Shown here: one piece after another, positions 10,258-19,029 of the stretch
Layout: the number at the start of each line of letters is the position of its first letter
Numbering within the stretch: position 1 is the stretch's first letter
Assembly (NCBI RefSeq): GCF_019216885.1
Contig: NZ_JAAQRC020000001.1
Coordinates: forward strand, 434,001 to 498,000
Length of the DNA: 64,000 nt
Direction: 5' to 3'
Source: Methylobacterium sp. SyP6R
GTDB taxonomy: Bacteria; Pseudomonadota; Alphaproteobacteria; Rhizobiales; Beijerinckiaceae
Notes under the pieces: generated by a model
The model's input: the letters and a program-made list of their open reading frames with translations, nothing else
Told to the model about the DNA's origin: nothing
Database searches by the model: none
Translations under genes and position numbers: made by a program

Positions 10258-10860
10258 CAGGCGGCAGATCGGCAATCGAACGGGCAGGCAAGCGAGCCGA
10301 TGGCGGCCGATCTCGCGGTCGGCCGGCGGCTGCGCTCCCTGCGTCAGGAGCGCGGGCTCTCGCTCAAGGCGGTGGCGGCGCTGACCGGGCTGTCGATCGG
10401 CTATCTCAGCCAGGTCGAGCGCGGCCTGTCCTCGCCGTCCTTGCGGGTGCTGACGCAGGTCGCGGACCTGTTCGGGGTCGGGCTCGGCGCCCTGTTCGGC
10501 GCGCCGGAGCATGCGGCCGCCGACGGGATCGTCACCCGGGCCGGCGAGCGGGCGGCGCTCACGCTGTGGCGCGCCGGCATCACCAAGCAGTTGCTCACGC
10601 AAGGCGACGCGGCCCTGAGCCTGTTCCTGATGCAGCTCGCGCCCGGGGCCGGCACCGGCGACGAGCCCCTGGTCCATGACGGCGAGGAGGCCGGGCTGGT
10701 GATGGAGGGGGCCCTCGTCCTCACGGTCGAGGGCACGACGGCGGAACTGAGGGCCGGCGACAGCTTCCGCTTCGCTAGCCGGCGCCCGCACCGCTACCGC
10801 AACCCGTCCCCCGACCGGATCGCCTTGGTGCTGTGGGTCAATGCCGTGCCGCGGGCCTGA
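10246..10860 (+). CDS. XRE-family HTH regulator with C-terminal cupin (PuuR/SutR-like)
   Basis: 204 aa if started at the first ATG. The HTH (VGRRLRSLRQERGLSLKAVA, then LTGLSIGYLSQVERGLSSPS) occupies about residues 24-76. A cupin_2 domain follows (HDGEEAGLVMEGALVLTVEG, GDSFRFASRRPHRYRNPS). Such proteins repress catabolic or uptake operons and sense a ligand in the cupin. It is divergent from the amino acid ABC/FAD oxidase operon, the arrangement expected for a local repressor. A palindrome overlaps the ATGs at 10246 and 10252; the ATG at 10300 (MAADLAVGRR) gives a 186-aa protein beginning just before the HTH and is probably the true start. No strong ribosome binding site separates these choices. 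Confidence 0.9.
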   Translation: MHMKQAADRQSNGQASEPMAADLAVGRRLRSLRQERGLSLKAVAALTGLSIGYLSQVERGLSSPSLRVLTQVADLFGVGLGALFGAPEHAAADGIVTRAGERAALTLWRAGITKQLLTQGDAALSLFLMQLAPGAGTGDEPLVHDGEEAGLVMEGALVLTVEGTTAELRAGDSFRFASRRPHRYRNPSPDRIALVLWVNAVPRA

Positions 10861-10964
10861 GGCTATGACGGGACAATTATCTTAATTCCGCATCCGCAAG
10901 GCCGGTTTCATCTTGCGTCAAGATAACGGTGGGAGGGTATCCGTCGACGGAGCCGGACGGTACC

Positions 10965-11732
10965 ATGACCAAGCGCAGCGAGTGTGGGCAGTGCCGGAGC
11001 GGCGAACCGCTACCCTTCACCTTCACGATGGCGTTCCACCCGATCGTCGACCTCGAGAGCGGGAGCGTCTGGGGCTACGAGGCCCTGGTGCGCGGCACCG
11101 AGGGGCAGGGTGCGGGCTATATCCTCGGCCAGGTCGACGACGACAACCGCTACCGCTTCGACCAGGCCTGCCGCACCAAGGCGATCGAGCTGGCCGGCGG
11201 GCTGTTTCCGGCCGGCGACGTGCGGCTGTCGATCAACTTCCTGCCCAACGCCGTCTACGAGCCGGCGGCCTGCATCCGGGCGACCCTGGAAGCGGCGCGC
11301 CGCATCGGGTTCGCCCACCAGCGGATCATGTTCGAGTTCACCGAGAACGAGCGCATGACCGACGTGGCCCATGTCCAGCGCATCATCACCGATTACCGCC
11401 AGCGCGGCTTCCTCACCGCGCTCGACGATTTCGGCGCCGGCTATGCCGGCCTCGGCCTCTTGGCGCGGTTCCAGCCCGACCTGATCAAGCTCGACATGGA
11501 GCTGATCCGCGGCATCGCCGAATCGCCGGCCCGGCGGGCGATCGTGTCGGGCGTGATCGCCATCGCCCGGGCGCTCGGCGTCGCGGTGATCGCCGAGGGG
11601 ATCGAGACGCCCGACGAACTCGCGGCGCTCCGCGAGGCCGGCATCACCCTGTTCCAGGGCTATCTCTTCGCTCGGCCCACGGTCGCGGCCCTGCCGGAGC
11701 TGAACCTGCCGGGGATGCGGCAGGCGGCGTGA
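10965..11732 (+). CDS. stand-alone EAL-domain cyclic-di-GMP phosphodiesterase
   Basis: 255-aa soluble protein made almost entirely of one EAL domain. Catalytic and metal-binding positions appear intact: EAL at about 39-41 in GYEALVRG, INFLPN, FEFTEN, LDDFGAGYAG, LIKLDMELIRG, AEGIET and LFQGYLFARP. It should therefore hydrolyse c-di-GMP to pGpG. It has no sensor domain, but a short N-terminal segment contains two cysteines (CGQC) that could bind metal or respond to redox; that is speculative. I chose the ATG at 10965 over a GTG at 10929. The gene ends 6 bp from the convergent SNF2 gene. Confidence 0.88.
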   Translation: MTKRSECGQCRSGEPLPFTFTMAFHPIVDLESGSVWGYEALVRGTEGQGAGYILGQVDDDNRYRFDQACRTKAIELAGGLFPAGDVRLSINFLPNAVYEPAACIRATLEAARRIGFAHQRIMFEFTENERMTDVAHVQRIITDYRQRGFLTALDDFGAGYAGLGLLARFQPDLIKLDMELIRGIAESPARRAIVSGVIAIARALGVAVIAEGIETPDELAALREAGITLFQGYLFARPTVAALPELNLPGMRQAA

Positions 11733-11738
11733 ACGCAG

Positions 11739-14700
11739 TCACCCCTCCAGCAGCACGTCGAGATCGGCCTGGGTCAGCGCGCTCGTCGGGGCGCCCTCGT
11801 GGTCGAAGAGGGAATCGGCGAGCGCGCTCTTGCGCGCCTTCAACTCCTCCATCTTCTCCTCGATGCTGCGGGCCGCCACGAGCTTGTGGACGAAGACCGG
11901 CTTGTCCTGGCCGATCCGGTGGGCGCGGTCGATCGCTTGCGACTCCACCGCGGGGTTCCACCACGGATCGTACAGGATCACCGTGTCGGCGGCGACGAGG
12001 TTGAGCCCGGTGCCGCCGGCCTTCAGGCTGATGAGGAACACCCGCGCCTCGCCGGTCTCGAAGCGCCGGATCGCCCCCTCCCGGTCGCGGGTGCGGCCGG
12101 TCAGCTCGGTATAGGCGATGCCTGCCTGCTCCAGCCGCGGCTTGATCAGCGCGAGCATCGCGGTGAATTGGGAGAAGACCAGCACCCGACGCCCCTCGGC
12201 CAGGAGCGCGTCGAGCAATTCCTCCAGCCGCTCCAGCTTGGCCGATCCGGCCTCACCTGCCCGGTCGAGCTTCAGGAGGCGCGGGTCGCAGCAGGCCTGG
12301 CGCAGCTTGAGCAGGGCGTCGAGGATGACGATCCGGCTGCGCTCCCAGCCCTTGGCGGCGATGGCCTCCCGCACCCTCGTATGCATGGCGAGGCGAATCG
12401 ACTCGTAGAGGGCGCGCTGGGCCTCGCCCAGCTCGACCTCCTCGGTGATCTCGGTCTTGGGCGGCAGGTCGCTGGCCACCTGCTCCTTGGTCCGCCGCAG
12501 CAGGAACGGCTTGATCCGGCGGGCGAGCAGCCGGCTGCGTTCGGCGTCGCCGTGCTTCTCGATCGGCGTGCGCCAGGTCCGGGCAAACGTCTTGCGCTCG
12601 CCGAGCAGGCCCGGGCAGGCGAAGGAGAACAGCGACCACAATTCGGCGAGGTTGTTCTCGAGCGGCGTGCCCGAGAGGCAGAACCGGTGCCGGGCCGACA
12701 GGCCGTGGATCAGCTGGGTCGTCGTCGCGTCCGGATTCTTGATCGTCTGCGCCTCGTCGAGGATCAGGAGGTGCCAGTCCTGGGCGGAGAGCACCGCCTG
12801 GTCGCGGACCACGAGGGGATAGGTCGTCAGCACGAGGTCGTGGCCCTCGATCGCGTCGAAATGCTCGTGCCGGCCCTGGCCGTGCAGCACCAGCACGGAG
12901 AGGTCGGGGGCGAAGCGCTCGGCCTCCCGGCGCCAGTTCGCCATCAGGCTCGTCGGGGCGATCACCAGGGCCGGCCGGTCGAGGCGCCTTTGCGCCTTCT
13001 CGCAGGCGATCAGCGCCAGGGCCTGCACGGTCTTGCCCAGCCCCATGTCGTCGGCGAGGATGCCGCCGAGGCCGGCATCGCGCAGGAAGGCGAGCCAGGA
13101 CAGCCCTTCCGCCTGGTAGGGCCTCAAGGATGCGCGAAAGGTGTCCGGCGGTGCGACCTGCGGGATGCCGCCCTCGGCGAGCAGCATCCTTCCCATGGCG
13201 CGCAAGGCCTCGCCGCCGCGCCAGGCCAGCATCGCCGCCTCGCTCATCCGCTCCAGGGCCGCGAGCGTCGCGGCATCGACGAGGCCGAGCCGCAGCCGCC
13301 CGCCCTCGCCCGAGGCGCCGCCGAGGCTGAGTTCGCGGAGCGCGAGCAGGATCGGCTTCAGCCGCGCGCCCGGCAGGGCCAGGAGCCGCCCGTCGCCGAG
13401 CGGCAGCATCACCGGCTCGGGCGAGGCCTCGTCGATCGACTCGATCGTGAAGTCGGGACGCGCCAGCAGCGCGGCGACCGGCTCGGCGAGGGGGATGCGT
13501 TCGCCCTCGATCTCCACCCCGAGATCGAGTTCGAGCCAGTCGATTCCGGAACTCTCGTGGATCGCGAACTCGACCGCGGCATCCGGGTGCAGCACCCGGC
13601 CGCGAAAAGCCGGATCGGTCACGATCTCGAAGCCTGCGGCCTTCAGGGCCGGCAGCGCGTCGGACTGGAGCGCCGTCCAGGCCTCCTCGCCGCCATCGGG
13701 CAGGAAATCCCGGGCATGGGCCTGCGGCAGGTCCATGCGGCGCTCCTGGGCCGGCGACAGGCCGTGGGCGAGAAGCCGCGCCACCGCCCGCCGCTCGGCC
13801 GGGCCGTCGCGCTCGACCACGTAGAGCCGGCCGTTCGAAAGCCGCGTCGGCTTGGCCCGCAGGTCGCCGAACGGCACCGTCACCGGGCCGTAGCGGAAGG
13901 AGAGGGCGGCGAGGCGCACGGATTCGGGCGGCGGCTTCTCGCCGAGGCCGAAATAGTAAGCGGGCGCCGGCAGCTCGATCTGGGTCAGGCGCAGCACCGG
14001 CACCGGCGCCTGGTCGACCACATTCTCCCGCGGCGGTTCCGGCAGGCGCAAGGTCAGGCCCGGCATCTGCCGGGCGAGGGCGGCGTTGAGGGCCGGCGCG
14101 GCGGAGGCCGGCACCGGCGGTCCGGCCAGCAGGGCGGCCGCGAGGTGCGGCGGCAACCCGACCTCGATCGGCCCGACCTGCCCGGCTTCAGGGTCGAGAT
14201 AGGCCGGCGGCTGGGCGGCCAGCGCCAGAACCTGGCTGTCCCCGTTCTCGCCCTCGAGGACGGGCCGAGGCGTCAGCGTCTCCTCGCCCTCGACCCAGGC
14301 GAGGTGGCCGGGCCGGGGCGGGCCGGCCGCCAGCGCCGGCCCCAGCACGGTCCCGGACCGGGCCCGGCCGGTGGCCAGCACCTGGTCCAGGATCTCGGCG
14401 CCGGCCTGGTCGATCAGGGGATAGGCCGGCGGCCCGTCGCCGTCGGTCTCGCGCATCCGCCCGTTGAGCGACTTGAGGATGCGCCGGTCGGACGGGCGCA
14501 GGTACTGGGCCGGGCTCGCCGCATAGGCGATGCTCTGCGGATCGACCGGGCGCGCCTTCGCCGACATCGCCCCGCTCTTCAGGATCCGGGCCTGCATCGG
14601 CGCGACGGCGAGCCGGGGTGCGGTGCCGCCGCGGCCGGGCAGGGCCAGGATGACGTAGATCAGGCGCCGGTCGATGTCGGGCGGGAACTCCTCGCTGCCG

Positions 14701-15137
14701 GTCTTGCGGACCTGGTCGAGGCGCGCCAGCCAGTTCGTCAACTCGGGCGACAGGGTGTCGTCGGTCGCGGAATCCTGGAGCCGGAGCAGGCGGGCCGCCC
14801 GCTCCTCGGGGGTTGGCGGCGGGGGTGGTGGCGGCCGCACGGCGGTGCCGTTCAGCGCTGCGAGCAGTACGGCCGCCACGTGCCGGCAATTGAAGCGGTC
14901 CCGGCAGGTGCAATCCCCGCGGATCGAGATGCCTTGGGAATCTCGCCCGATGGAGATCGAGACGCTGTACACCGTTCGCCCGCTGCGGCTCTCGACGTCG
15001 CCCTCGACGTACTCGTCCCCGTCGGCCTCGATGTCGAGCACCCGGCCCTGCGCCAGGTCGCGGGCGCCGTCGTGGAAGGAGGCGTGGCCGCAGTTGCGCA
15101 GGATGTCGCGTTCGGTGAAGGACGGCCTCCTGCGCAT
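11739..15137 (-). CDS. SWIM zinc-finger SNF2-family helicase/ATPase
   Basis: 1132-aa Swi2/Snf2-type DNA translocase. A SWIM zinc finger (CTC followed by CRH, CxCx5CxH) lies at about residues 76-86. A long middle region of low conservation follows. The two RecA-like lobes carry DDMGLGKT near residue 700, DEAQ near 795, SGTPLENNLAELW and a C-terminal helicase domain with VFSQFTAML, GGTGLN and DRAHRIGQ. This architecture matches bacterial HepA-like SNF2 proteins with SWIM, presumed to remodel DNA-protein complexes or assist repair. A GTG at 15152 would add five residues, but the GGAGG motif sits too close to serve it. It is not linked to restriction or phage-defence genes here, so a housekeeping role seems more likely than defence. 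Confidence 0.92.
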   Translation of the reverse strand: MRRRPSFTERDILRNCGHASFHDGARDLAQGRVLDIEADGDEYVEGDVESRSGRTVYSVSISIGRDSQGISIRGDCTCRDRFNCRHVAAVLLAALNGTAVRPPPPPPPTPEERAARLLRLQDSATDDTLSPELTNWLARLDQVRKTGSEEFPPDIDRRLIYVILALPGRGGTAPRLAVAPMQARILKSGAMSAKARPVDPQSIAYAASPAQYLRPSDRRILKSLNGRMRETDGDGPPAYPLIDQAGAEILDQVLATGRARSGTVLGPALAAGPPRPGHLAWVEGEETLTPRPVLEGENGDSQVLALAAQPPAYLDPEAGQVGPIEVGLPPHLAAALLAGPPVPASAAPALNAALARQMPGLTLRLPEPPRENVVDQAPVPVLRLTQIELPAPAYYFGLGEKPPPESVRLAALSFRYGPVTVPFGDLRAKPTRLSNGRLYVVERDGPAERRAVARLLAHGLSPAQERRMDLPQAHARDFLPDGGEEAWTALQSDALPALKAAGFEIVTDPAFRGRVLHPDAAVEFAIHESSGIDWLELDLGVEIEGERIPLAEPVAALLARPDFTIESIDEASPEPVMLPLGDGRLLALPGARLKPILLALRELSLGGASGEGGRLRLGLVDAATLAALERMSEAAMLAWRGGEALRAMGRMLLAEGGIPQVAPPDTFRASLRPYQAEGLSWLAFLRDAGLGGILADDMGLGKTVQALALIACEKAQRRLDRPALVIAPTSLMANWRREAERFAPDLSVLVLHGQGRHEHFDAIEGHDLVLTTYPLVVRDQAVLSAQDWHLLILDEAQTIKNPDATTTQLIHGLSARHRFCLSGTPLENNLAELWSLFSFACPGLLGERKTFARTWRTPIEKHGDAERSRLLARRIKPFLLRRTKEQVASDLPPKTEITEEVELGEAQRALYESIRLAMHTRVREAIAAKGWERSRIVILDALLKLRQACCDPRLLKLDRAGEAGSAKLERLEELLDALLAEGRRVLVFSQFTAMLALIKPRLEQAGIAYTELTGRTRDREGAIRRFETGEARVFLISLKAGGTGLNLVAADTVILYDPWWNPAVESQAIDRAHRIGQDKPVFVHKLVAARSIEEKMEELKARKSALADSLFDHEGAPTSALTQADLDVLLEG

Positions 15138-15324
15138 CGAAACGGGATCCACCTCCGGCCTGCCCTGCCGGGCCTCCTTGGCGAAGGTAGGAAGCCGGGC
15201 CGGTCTTGGGAACCGTTGCGGCCGTCTTGCGGGCGAATCGCCTGTGCGTTTCCCTTGGTCCCGGAACGGACGGCCCCGCCTGCCGTTCCGGGATCAAGGG
15301 AATGTGAGGAGTCCACGAGCGCTC

Positions 15325-16746
15325 ATGACCATCGACCCCGCGCGCGACGAGCCCGACAGCCTGTTCCAGCCCGGCCGCACCTGCTGGTGCGTGGCGCGGG
15401 CCGAGCGGGTCGCGGTGATGATCGATTCCGCCGAGTATTTCGCCCGGCTGGAGGACGCCTTGCGCCAGGCGCAACGCTCGATCCTGATCGTCGGCTGGGA
15501 TTTCGACGGGCGCATCCGCCTGCGCCACGAGGCGAGCCCGGAGGAATCTCCGCCCTTGGGCCCGCTCCTGCGCGACCTCGCGGCGCGGCGGCCGGAGCTC
15601 GAGGTGCGGGTGCTGGTCTGGAGCGTCGCCACCTTGCACGGGCCGGGCGCGGCTTTGCCGCTGCTGTTCGGGGCCGAGTGGGAGGCGCATCCGCGCGTCG
15701 AGGTGCGCCTCGACACCCACCACCCGCTCTACGCCGCCCACCACCAGAAGCTCGTCTGCATCGACGACCGGGTCGCGTTCTGCGGCGGCATCGACCTCAC
15801 GGTCGGGCGCTGGGATACCCCCGCCCACACGGCCGGCGATCCCTTGCGCACCAATCCCGACGGCGACCTCTACCCGCCGGTGCACGACCTCCAGATGGCG
15901 GTGGACGGCGAGGCGGCGGCAAGGCTCGGCGATCTCGCCCGCGCGCGCTGGCGGGCCGCCACCGGCGAGGGGCTGGCGCCGGTAGCGGCCGCCGCTCCGG
16001 TCTGGCCTCAGGGACTGGCGCCGCTCGTCACCGACGCGCCCGTCGCCATTGCCCGCACCATGCCGCTCCAGGGCGACGAACCCTCGGTCGAGGAGGCGGC
16101 GGCGCTCACCGCCGCGTCGCTCGCGGCGGCCAGGGAGACGATCTACCTCGAGGCGCAGTACCTCACGGCGGATTTCGTCGCCGATGCGCTGGCCGCCCAT
16201 CTCGCGGCGGAGGCGGGCCCGGAGATCGTGGTGGTGCTGACGCGCCGCTCGCACAACTTCACCGAGCGCGTCGCCATGGGCACGCCGCGCGACCGGGTGC
16301 TGCGCCGCCTGCGCGAAATCGACCGCTTCGGCCGTCTCCTCGTGGCCTATCCGGTGGTGCCGGGATCCGAAGGAGATTGCGAGATCGAGGTCCACGCCAA
16401 GCTCGTCCTGATCGACGATTCTTTCCTGCGCATCGGCTCCTCGAACCTCAACAACCGCTCCGTCGCCCTCGACACCGAGTGCGACCTCGCGGTCGAGGCC
16501 CGCGACCCGGAGGAGCGTGCCGCGCTCCGTCGTTTGCGCGCCCGCCTGGTGGCCGAGCATCTGGGCGTGGCGCCGGAGGTGGCGGAAGAGGCGATCGCGG
16601 AATTCGGCCTCGTCGCGGCGATCCGCCGGCACATGGGGGGCCCACGCTCCTTGCGGGTCTGCGAGGTGCCGGAGGAGGAGGGGCTGCTCGACCCGCTCGT
16701 CAGCTCCGAGTTGCTGGACCCGGAGCGGCCGTTCGGGACGGCGTAG
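15325..16746 (+). CDS. phospholipase D family protein, cardiolipin synthase B-like
   Basis: 473-aa protein with two HKD motifs: H140-x-K142-x4-D147 (HHQKLVCIDD) and H357-x-K359-x4-D364 (VHAKLVLIDD), each followed by the expected GG or GSxN strings. Two HKD motifs form one active site in cardiolipin and other phospholipid transphosphatidylases. There is no N-terminal transmembrane pair, as in ClsB/YbhO rather than ClsA. Homologues of E. coli ybhN and ybhP lie just beyond on the opposite strand, and in E. coli ybhP-ybhO(clsB)-ybhN are adjacent, so the lipid role is supported by context. The ATG at 15325 is preceded by a weak GAGGA. It is divergent from the SNF2 gene with about 190 bp between. 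Confidence 0.88.
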   Translation: MTIDPARDEPDSLFQPGRTCWCVARAERVAVMIDSAEYFARLEDALRQAQRSILIVGWDFDGRIRLRHEASPEESPPLGPLLRDLAARRPELEVRVLVWSVATLHGPGAALPLLFGAEWEAHPRVEVRLDTHHPLYAAHHQKLVCIDDRVAFCGGIDLTVGRWDTPAHTAGDPLRTNPDGDLYPPVHDLQMAVDGEAAARLGDLARARWRAATGEGLAPVAAAAPVWPQGLAPLVTDAPVAIARTMPLQGDEPSVEEAAALTAASLAAARETIYLEAQYLTADFVADALAAHLAAEAGPEIVVVLTRRSHNFTERVAMGTPRDRVLRRLREIDRFGRLLVAYPVVPGSEGDCEIEVHAKLVLIDDSFLRIGSSNLNNRSVALDTECDLAVEARDPEERAALRRLRARLVAEHLGVAPEVAEEAIAEFGLVAAIRRHMGGPRSLRVCEVPEEEGLLDPLVSSELLDPERPFGTA

Positions 16747-16840
16747 GGGGGCTTGCGCCCAGCGACGGGTCGCGATTCCGCGGTGTGCGTTCATGCTCGG
16801 AGCTTGGTCGGATGCTCCATGTCAATCATCCCACCCTCAA

Positions 16841-16959
16841 CCTCATCCTGAGGTGGGAACGCAGTGAGCCTCGAAGGAGGGATCCAGTGATCCCGGAGAG
16901 TTCTGGAGCCCTCCTTCGAGGTTAGTCGATCTTTGATCGACTAACACCTCAGGATGAGG
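16841..16959. repeat. family A modular hairpin repeat, copy 1
   Basis: Outer arms CCTCATCCTGAGGTG and CACCTCAGGATGAGG, inner arms CCTCGAAGGAGG and CCTCCTTCGAGG. The right half contains an extra hairpin, GTTAGTCGATC-TTT-GATCGACTAAC (16921-16945). A partial right end recurs at about 17003-17017. It lies between the convergent PLD and YbhN-like genes and fills most of the 351-bp gap. Other copies: 31836, 46820 and 49391. Confidence 0.85.
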
Positions 16960-17097
16960 TTGCTGGTGGGATAGAGTATGTTGATCGGTCAAACAGGCTC
17001 TGACACATCAGGATGAGGTCGAGGGTCGGGATGGAAAAGAGACCGGCGATTCCGCTCGTGCCAGGCGACAGGGCACGCGGTCATCGCCACGCTCCGG

Positions 17098-18108
17098 TCA
17101 CGACGACCGCACGGACGCGACCTCCCGCGCCGCTCCACCCGCATCCCGCCACCGGAACACCGCCTCCGTCACCGCGAAGACGATGAGGCCGAGCGCCAGG
17201 GGGCCGAGGAAGTACAGGCACCGGAAGGCGATCAGCGGGCCGATCACGTCGGTCTTCGGCAGGAGGTGGACGACCACGCTCTCGATCACCCCGACGCCGC
17301 CGGGCACATGGGTGACGAGCACCGCCGCGTTGGCGATGACGAAGACCGAGGCGACGGCGAGAAAGCCGACATCGGAGACCGCCGCCAGCACCTGGTGCAG
17401 GCAGGCCGAGACCAGGGCGAAGTTGACCGCTCCCAAGCCTACCTGCGCCGCCGCGAGGGGAAGCGGCGGCATCTCGATCGACCAGCGCCGGAAGGTCACC
17501 GGCTTGCGCCACCAGGCGGCGAGGCCGAGATAGGTCGCGACGCCGCCCGCGCAGGCGAGGCCCGCCGCCAGTACCGCACCCTGGCCGAGGCCCGTCACCT
17601 CCCGGGCGAGGCCGGGATGGACCAGCACCGCGACGGCGCCGAGCGCCATCAGGCCGACCGCCACGGTAACGCCGCAGAACAGGACCGCCTTGGCGACGTC
17701 CGCGGTCCTGAGGCCCCAGCGGGTGTAGAAGCGGTAGCGGATCGCCCCGCTGCTCAGGCCCGCGAATCCGATGCTGTGGCCGAGCGACAGGCTGATGAAG
17801 GCCGCGAGCGCCACCCGGGGATAGGGCAGGGGCTTGCCGGCGGCGCGCAACGCCAGCCAGTCGATCCCGGTGAGGCAGAGATAGCTCGCGGCGGCGAAGC
17901 CCCCGGCGGCGGCGAGCCGGCCGGCGGGGAGCGCCCGCACGGAGTCCACGAGTTGCGCCAGGCTGTAGCCCGCGAGCGTCCGGTACAGCAGGTAGCCGCC
18001 GAGCGCGACGCTGAGGATCGTCAGGAGGATGGTCCAGAACCGGCGGCGGGCGGACGTCTCGTGTTCGTCTTCGGGTCGTTCTTGGGTTCGGTCTTGAGCC
18101 TGCGTCAC
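17098..18108 (-). CDS. YbhN/LPG synthase transmembrane-domain family protein
   Basis: 336-aa polytopic membrane protein with about eight hydrophobic segments. Family features of the lysylphosphatidylglycerol synthase TM/UPF0104 group are visible: GHSIGFAGLSSGAIRYRFY, then VLVTHVPGGVGVIESVVVHL and FRCLYFLGPLALG. It lacks the C-terminal aminoacyl-transfer domain of MprF, so it is probably a lipid flippase-like or accessory protein rather than a synthase. Start is the GTG at 18108, overlapping the stop of the YbhP-like gene (GTGA). The pair is adjacent to the ClsB-like gene, as in the E. coli ybh cluster. Confidence 0.88.
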   Translation of the reverse strand: MTQAQDRTQERPEDEHETSARRRFWTILLTILSVALGGYLLYRTLAGYSLAQLVDSVRALPAGRLAAAGGFAAASYLCLTGIDWLALRAAGKPLPYPRVALAAFISLSLGHSIGFAGLSSGAIRYRFYTRWGLRTADVAKAVLFCGVTVAVGLMALGAVAVLVHPGLAREVTGLGQGAVLAAGLACAGGVATYLGLAAWWRKPVTFRRWSIEMPPLPLAAAQVGLGAVNFALVSACLHQVLAAVSDVGFLAVASVFVIANAAVLVTHVPGGVGVIESVVVHLLPKTDVIGPLIAFRCLYFLGPLALGLIVFAVTEAVFRWRDAGGAAREVASVRSS

Positions 18109-18866
18109 GCGGGTTCCTCCCGGGGCACGGAGATGCGGGGGCCGAGGGCCGGCGCGAGGTCGAGGTCGGCGACGAGCGGCAGGTGGTCGGAGGCGACCCG
18201 GGCGAGCCGGCCGCCGAGCGGGCTGACCTGCCGCACCGCGACGCCGCGGCTGACGAAGACGTGGTCGATGCGCAGGAGCGGCAGGCGGGCCGGGAAGGTC
18301 GGCCGCATCCAGACCCGTTTCCCGTGCGCGTCCGGCAGCCGGGCGGCGAGGCGGCGATGGACGTGCGATCCCGGCAGGGCGTTGAAGTCGCCGAGCAGCA
18401 CCACGGGGTCGCGGCAGGCCGGATCGCCGAGGAAGGCGGGCCCGAGCAGCGCCTCGGCCTGCGCCCGTCGCTCGTGCCGGCCGAGGCCGAAATGCGTCGT
18501 GACGACCTGCACCTCGGCGTCGCCGGCGGTGACGGCGACCCAGAGCGCGCCGCGCGGCTCGCAGCCGTCCCGCCCCGGCAGGCCGTTCGCCCGCACCAGC
18601 CGGGAGGGGAGGGAGGTCAGGATCGCGTCGCCGTAGAGTTCCTCCCTCACCCGCATTGCCGGATGGAAGTGGGAGCGCATCCCGAGATGGCCGGCGATCA
18701 CCTCAGCCTGGTCGATCCCGCCGCTGCGGGCGCGGCCGACATCGAGCTCCTGCAACGCCACCACGTCCGGCCGGCAGGCGGCGATCACCGCGGCGATGCG
18801 CTCCGGGGCAAGCCGGCCGTCGGCGCCGAGGCAGCGGCGCACGTTGTAGGTGAGGACGCGGAGCAA
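18105..18866 (-). CDS. endonuclease/exonuclease/phosphatase family protein (YbhP-like)
   Basis: 253-aa EEP-superfamily hydrolase. Motifs: LTYNVRRCLG at the N-terminus (Asn metal/active site), VALQELDVGR (catalytic Glu), VVTTHFGLG, LLGDFNALPGS (Asp/Asn pair) and IDHVFVSRG with SDHLPLVADL (catalytic Asp-His). The family hydrolyses phosphodiesters or phosphomonoesters; next to ClsB- and YbhN-like genes a phospholipid or inositol-type substrate is plausible. The frame starts only with TTG at 18866, preceded by AAAAGG; no ATG or GTG gives the conserved N-terminus. It overlaps the YbhN-like gene by 4 bp. Confidence 0.87.
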   Translation of the reverse strand: MLRVLTYNVRRCLGADGRLAPERIAAVIAACRPDVVALQELDVGRARSGGIDQAEVIAGHLGMRSHFHPAMRVREELYGDAILTSLPSRLVRANGLPGRDGCEPRGALWVAVTAGDAEVQVVTTHFGLGRHERRAQAEALLGPAFLGDPACRDPVVLLGDFNALPGSHVHRRLAARLPDAHGKRVWMRPTFPARLPLLRIDHVFVSRGVAVRQVSPLGGRLARVASDHLPLVADLDLAPALGPRISVPREEPA

Positions 18867-19029
18867 CCGGGGGCCTTTTCACGACGGGACGAACCTCCCT
18901 CAACGGCCGAGCCTGGCTGTGGTTCGGAGCCCCCGGGCGCCGTCGGAATGTTAGATCATGAGCGGATCACGCCGCCGGGTGGCGCCTCTCGCTGGGCGGC
19001 CCGGAGGCGCAGGCGGTGGTCTAGGGGGA

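Noticed and set aside
10877-10926. TTATCTT...AAGATAA inverted repeat before the EAL gene
   Set aside because: Arms are 7 bp and 36 bp apart in a locally AT-rich stretch; too weak to call as operator or terminator.
11739-15137. SWIM-SNF2 helicase considered as a defence-island core
   Set aside because: No restriction, methylase, nuclease or phage-related partners are adjacent; neighbours are EAL and lipid genes.
12007-16925. Very long plus-strand open frame across the SNF2 and PLD genes
   Set aside because: Product is Arg/Gly/Ala-rich without domains; it is an effect of high GC opposite real genes.
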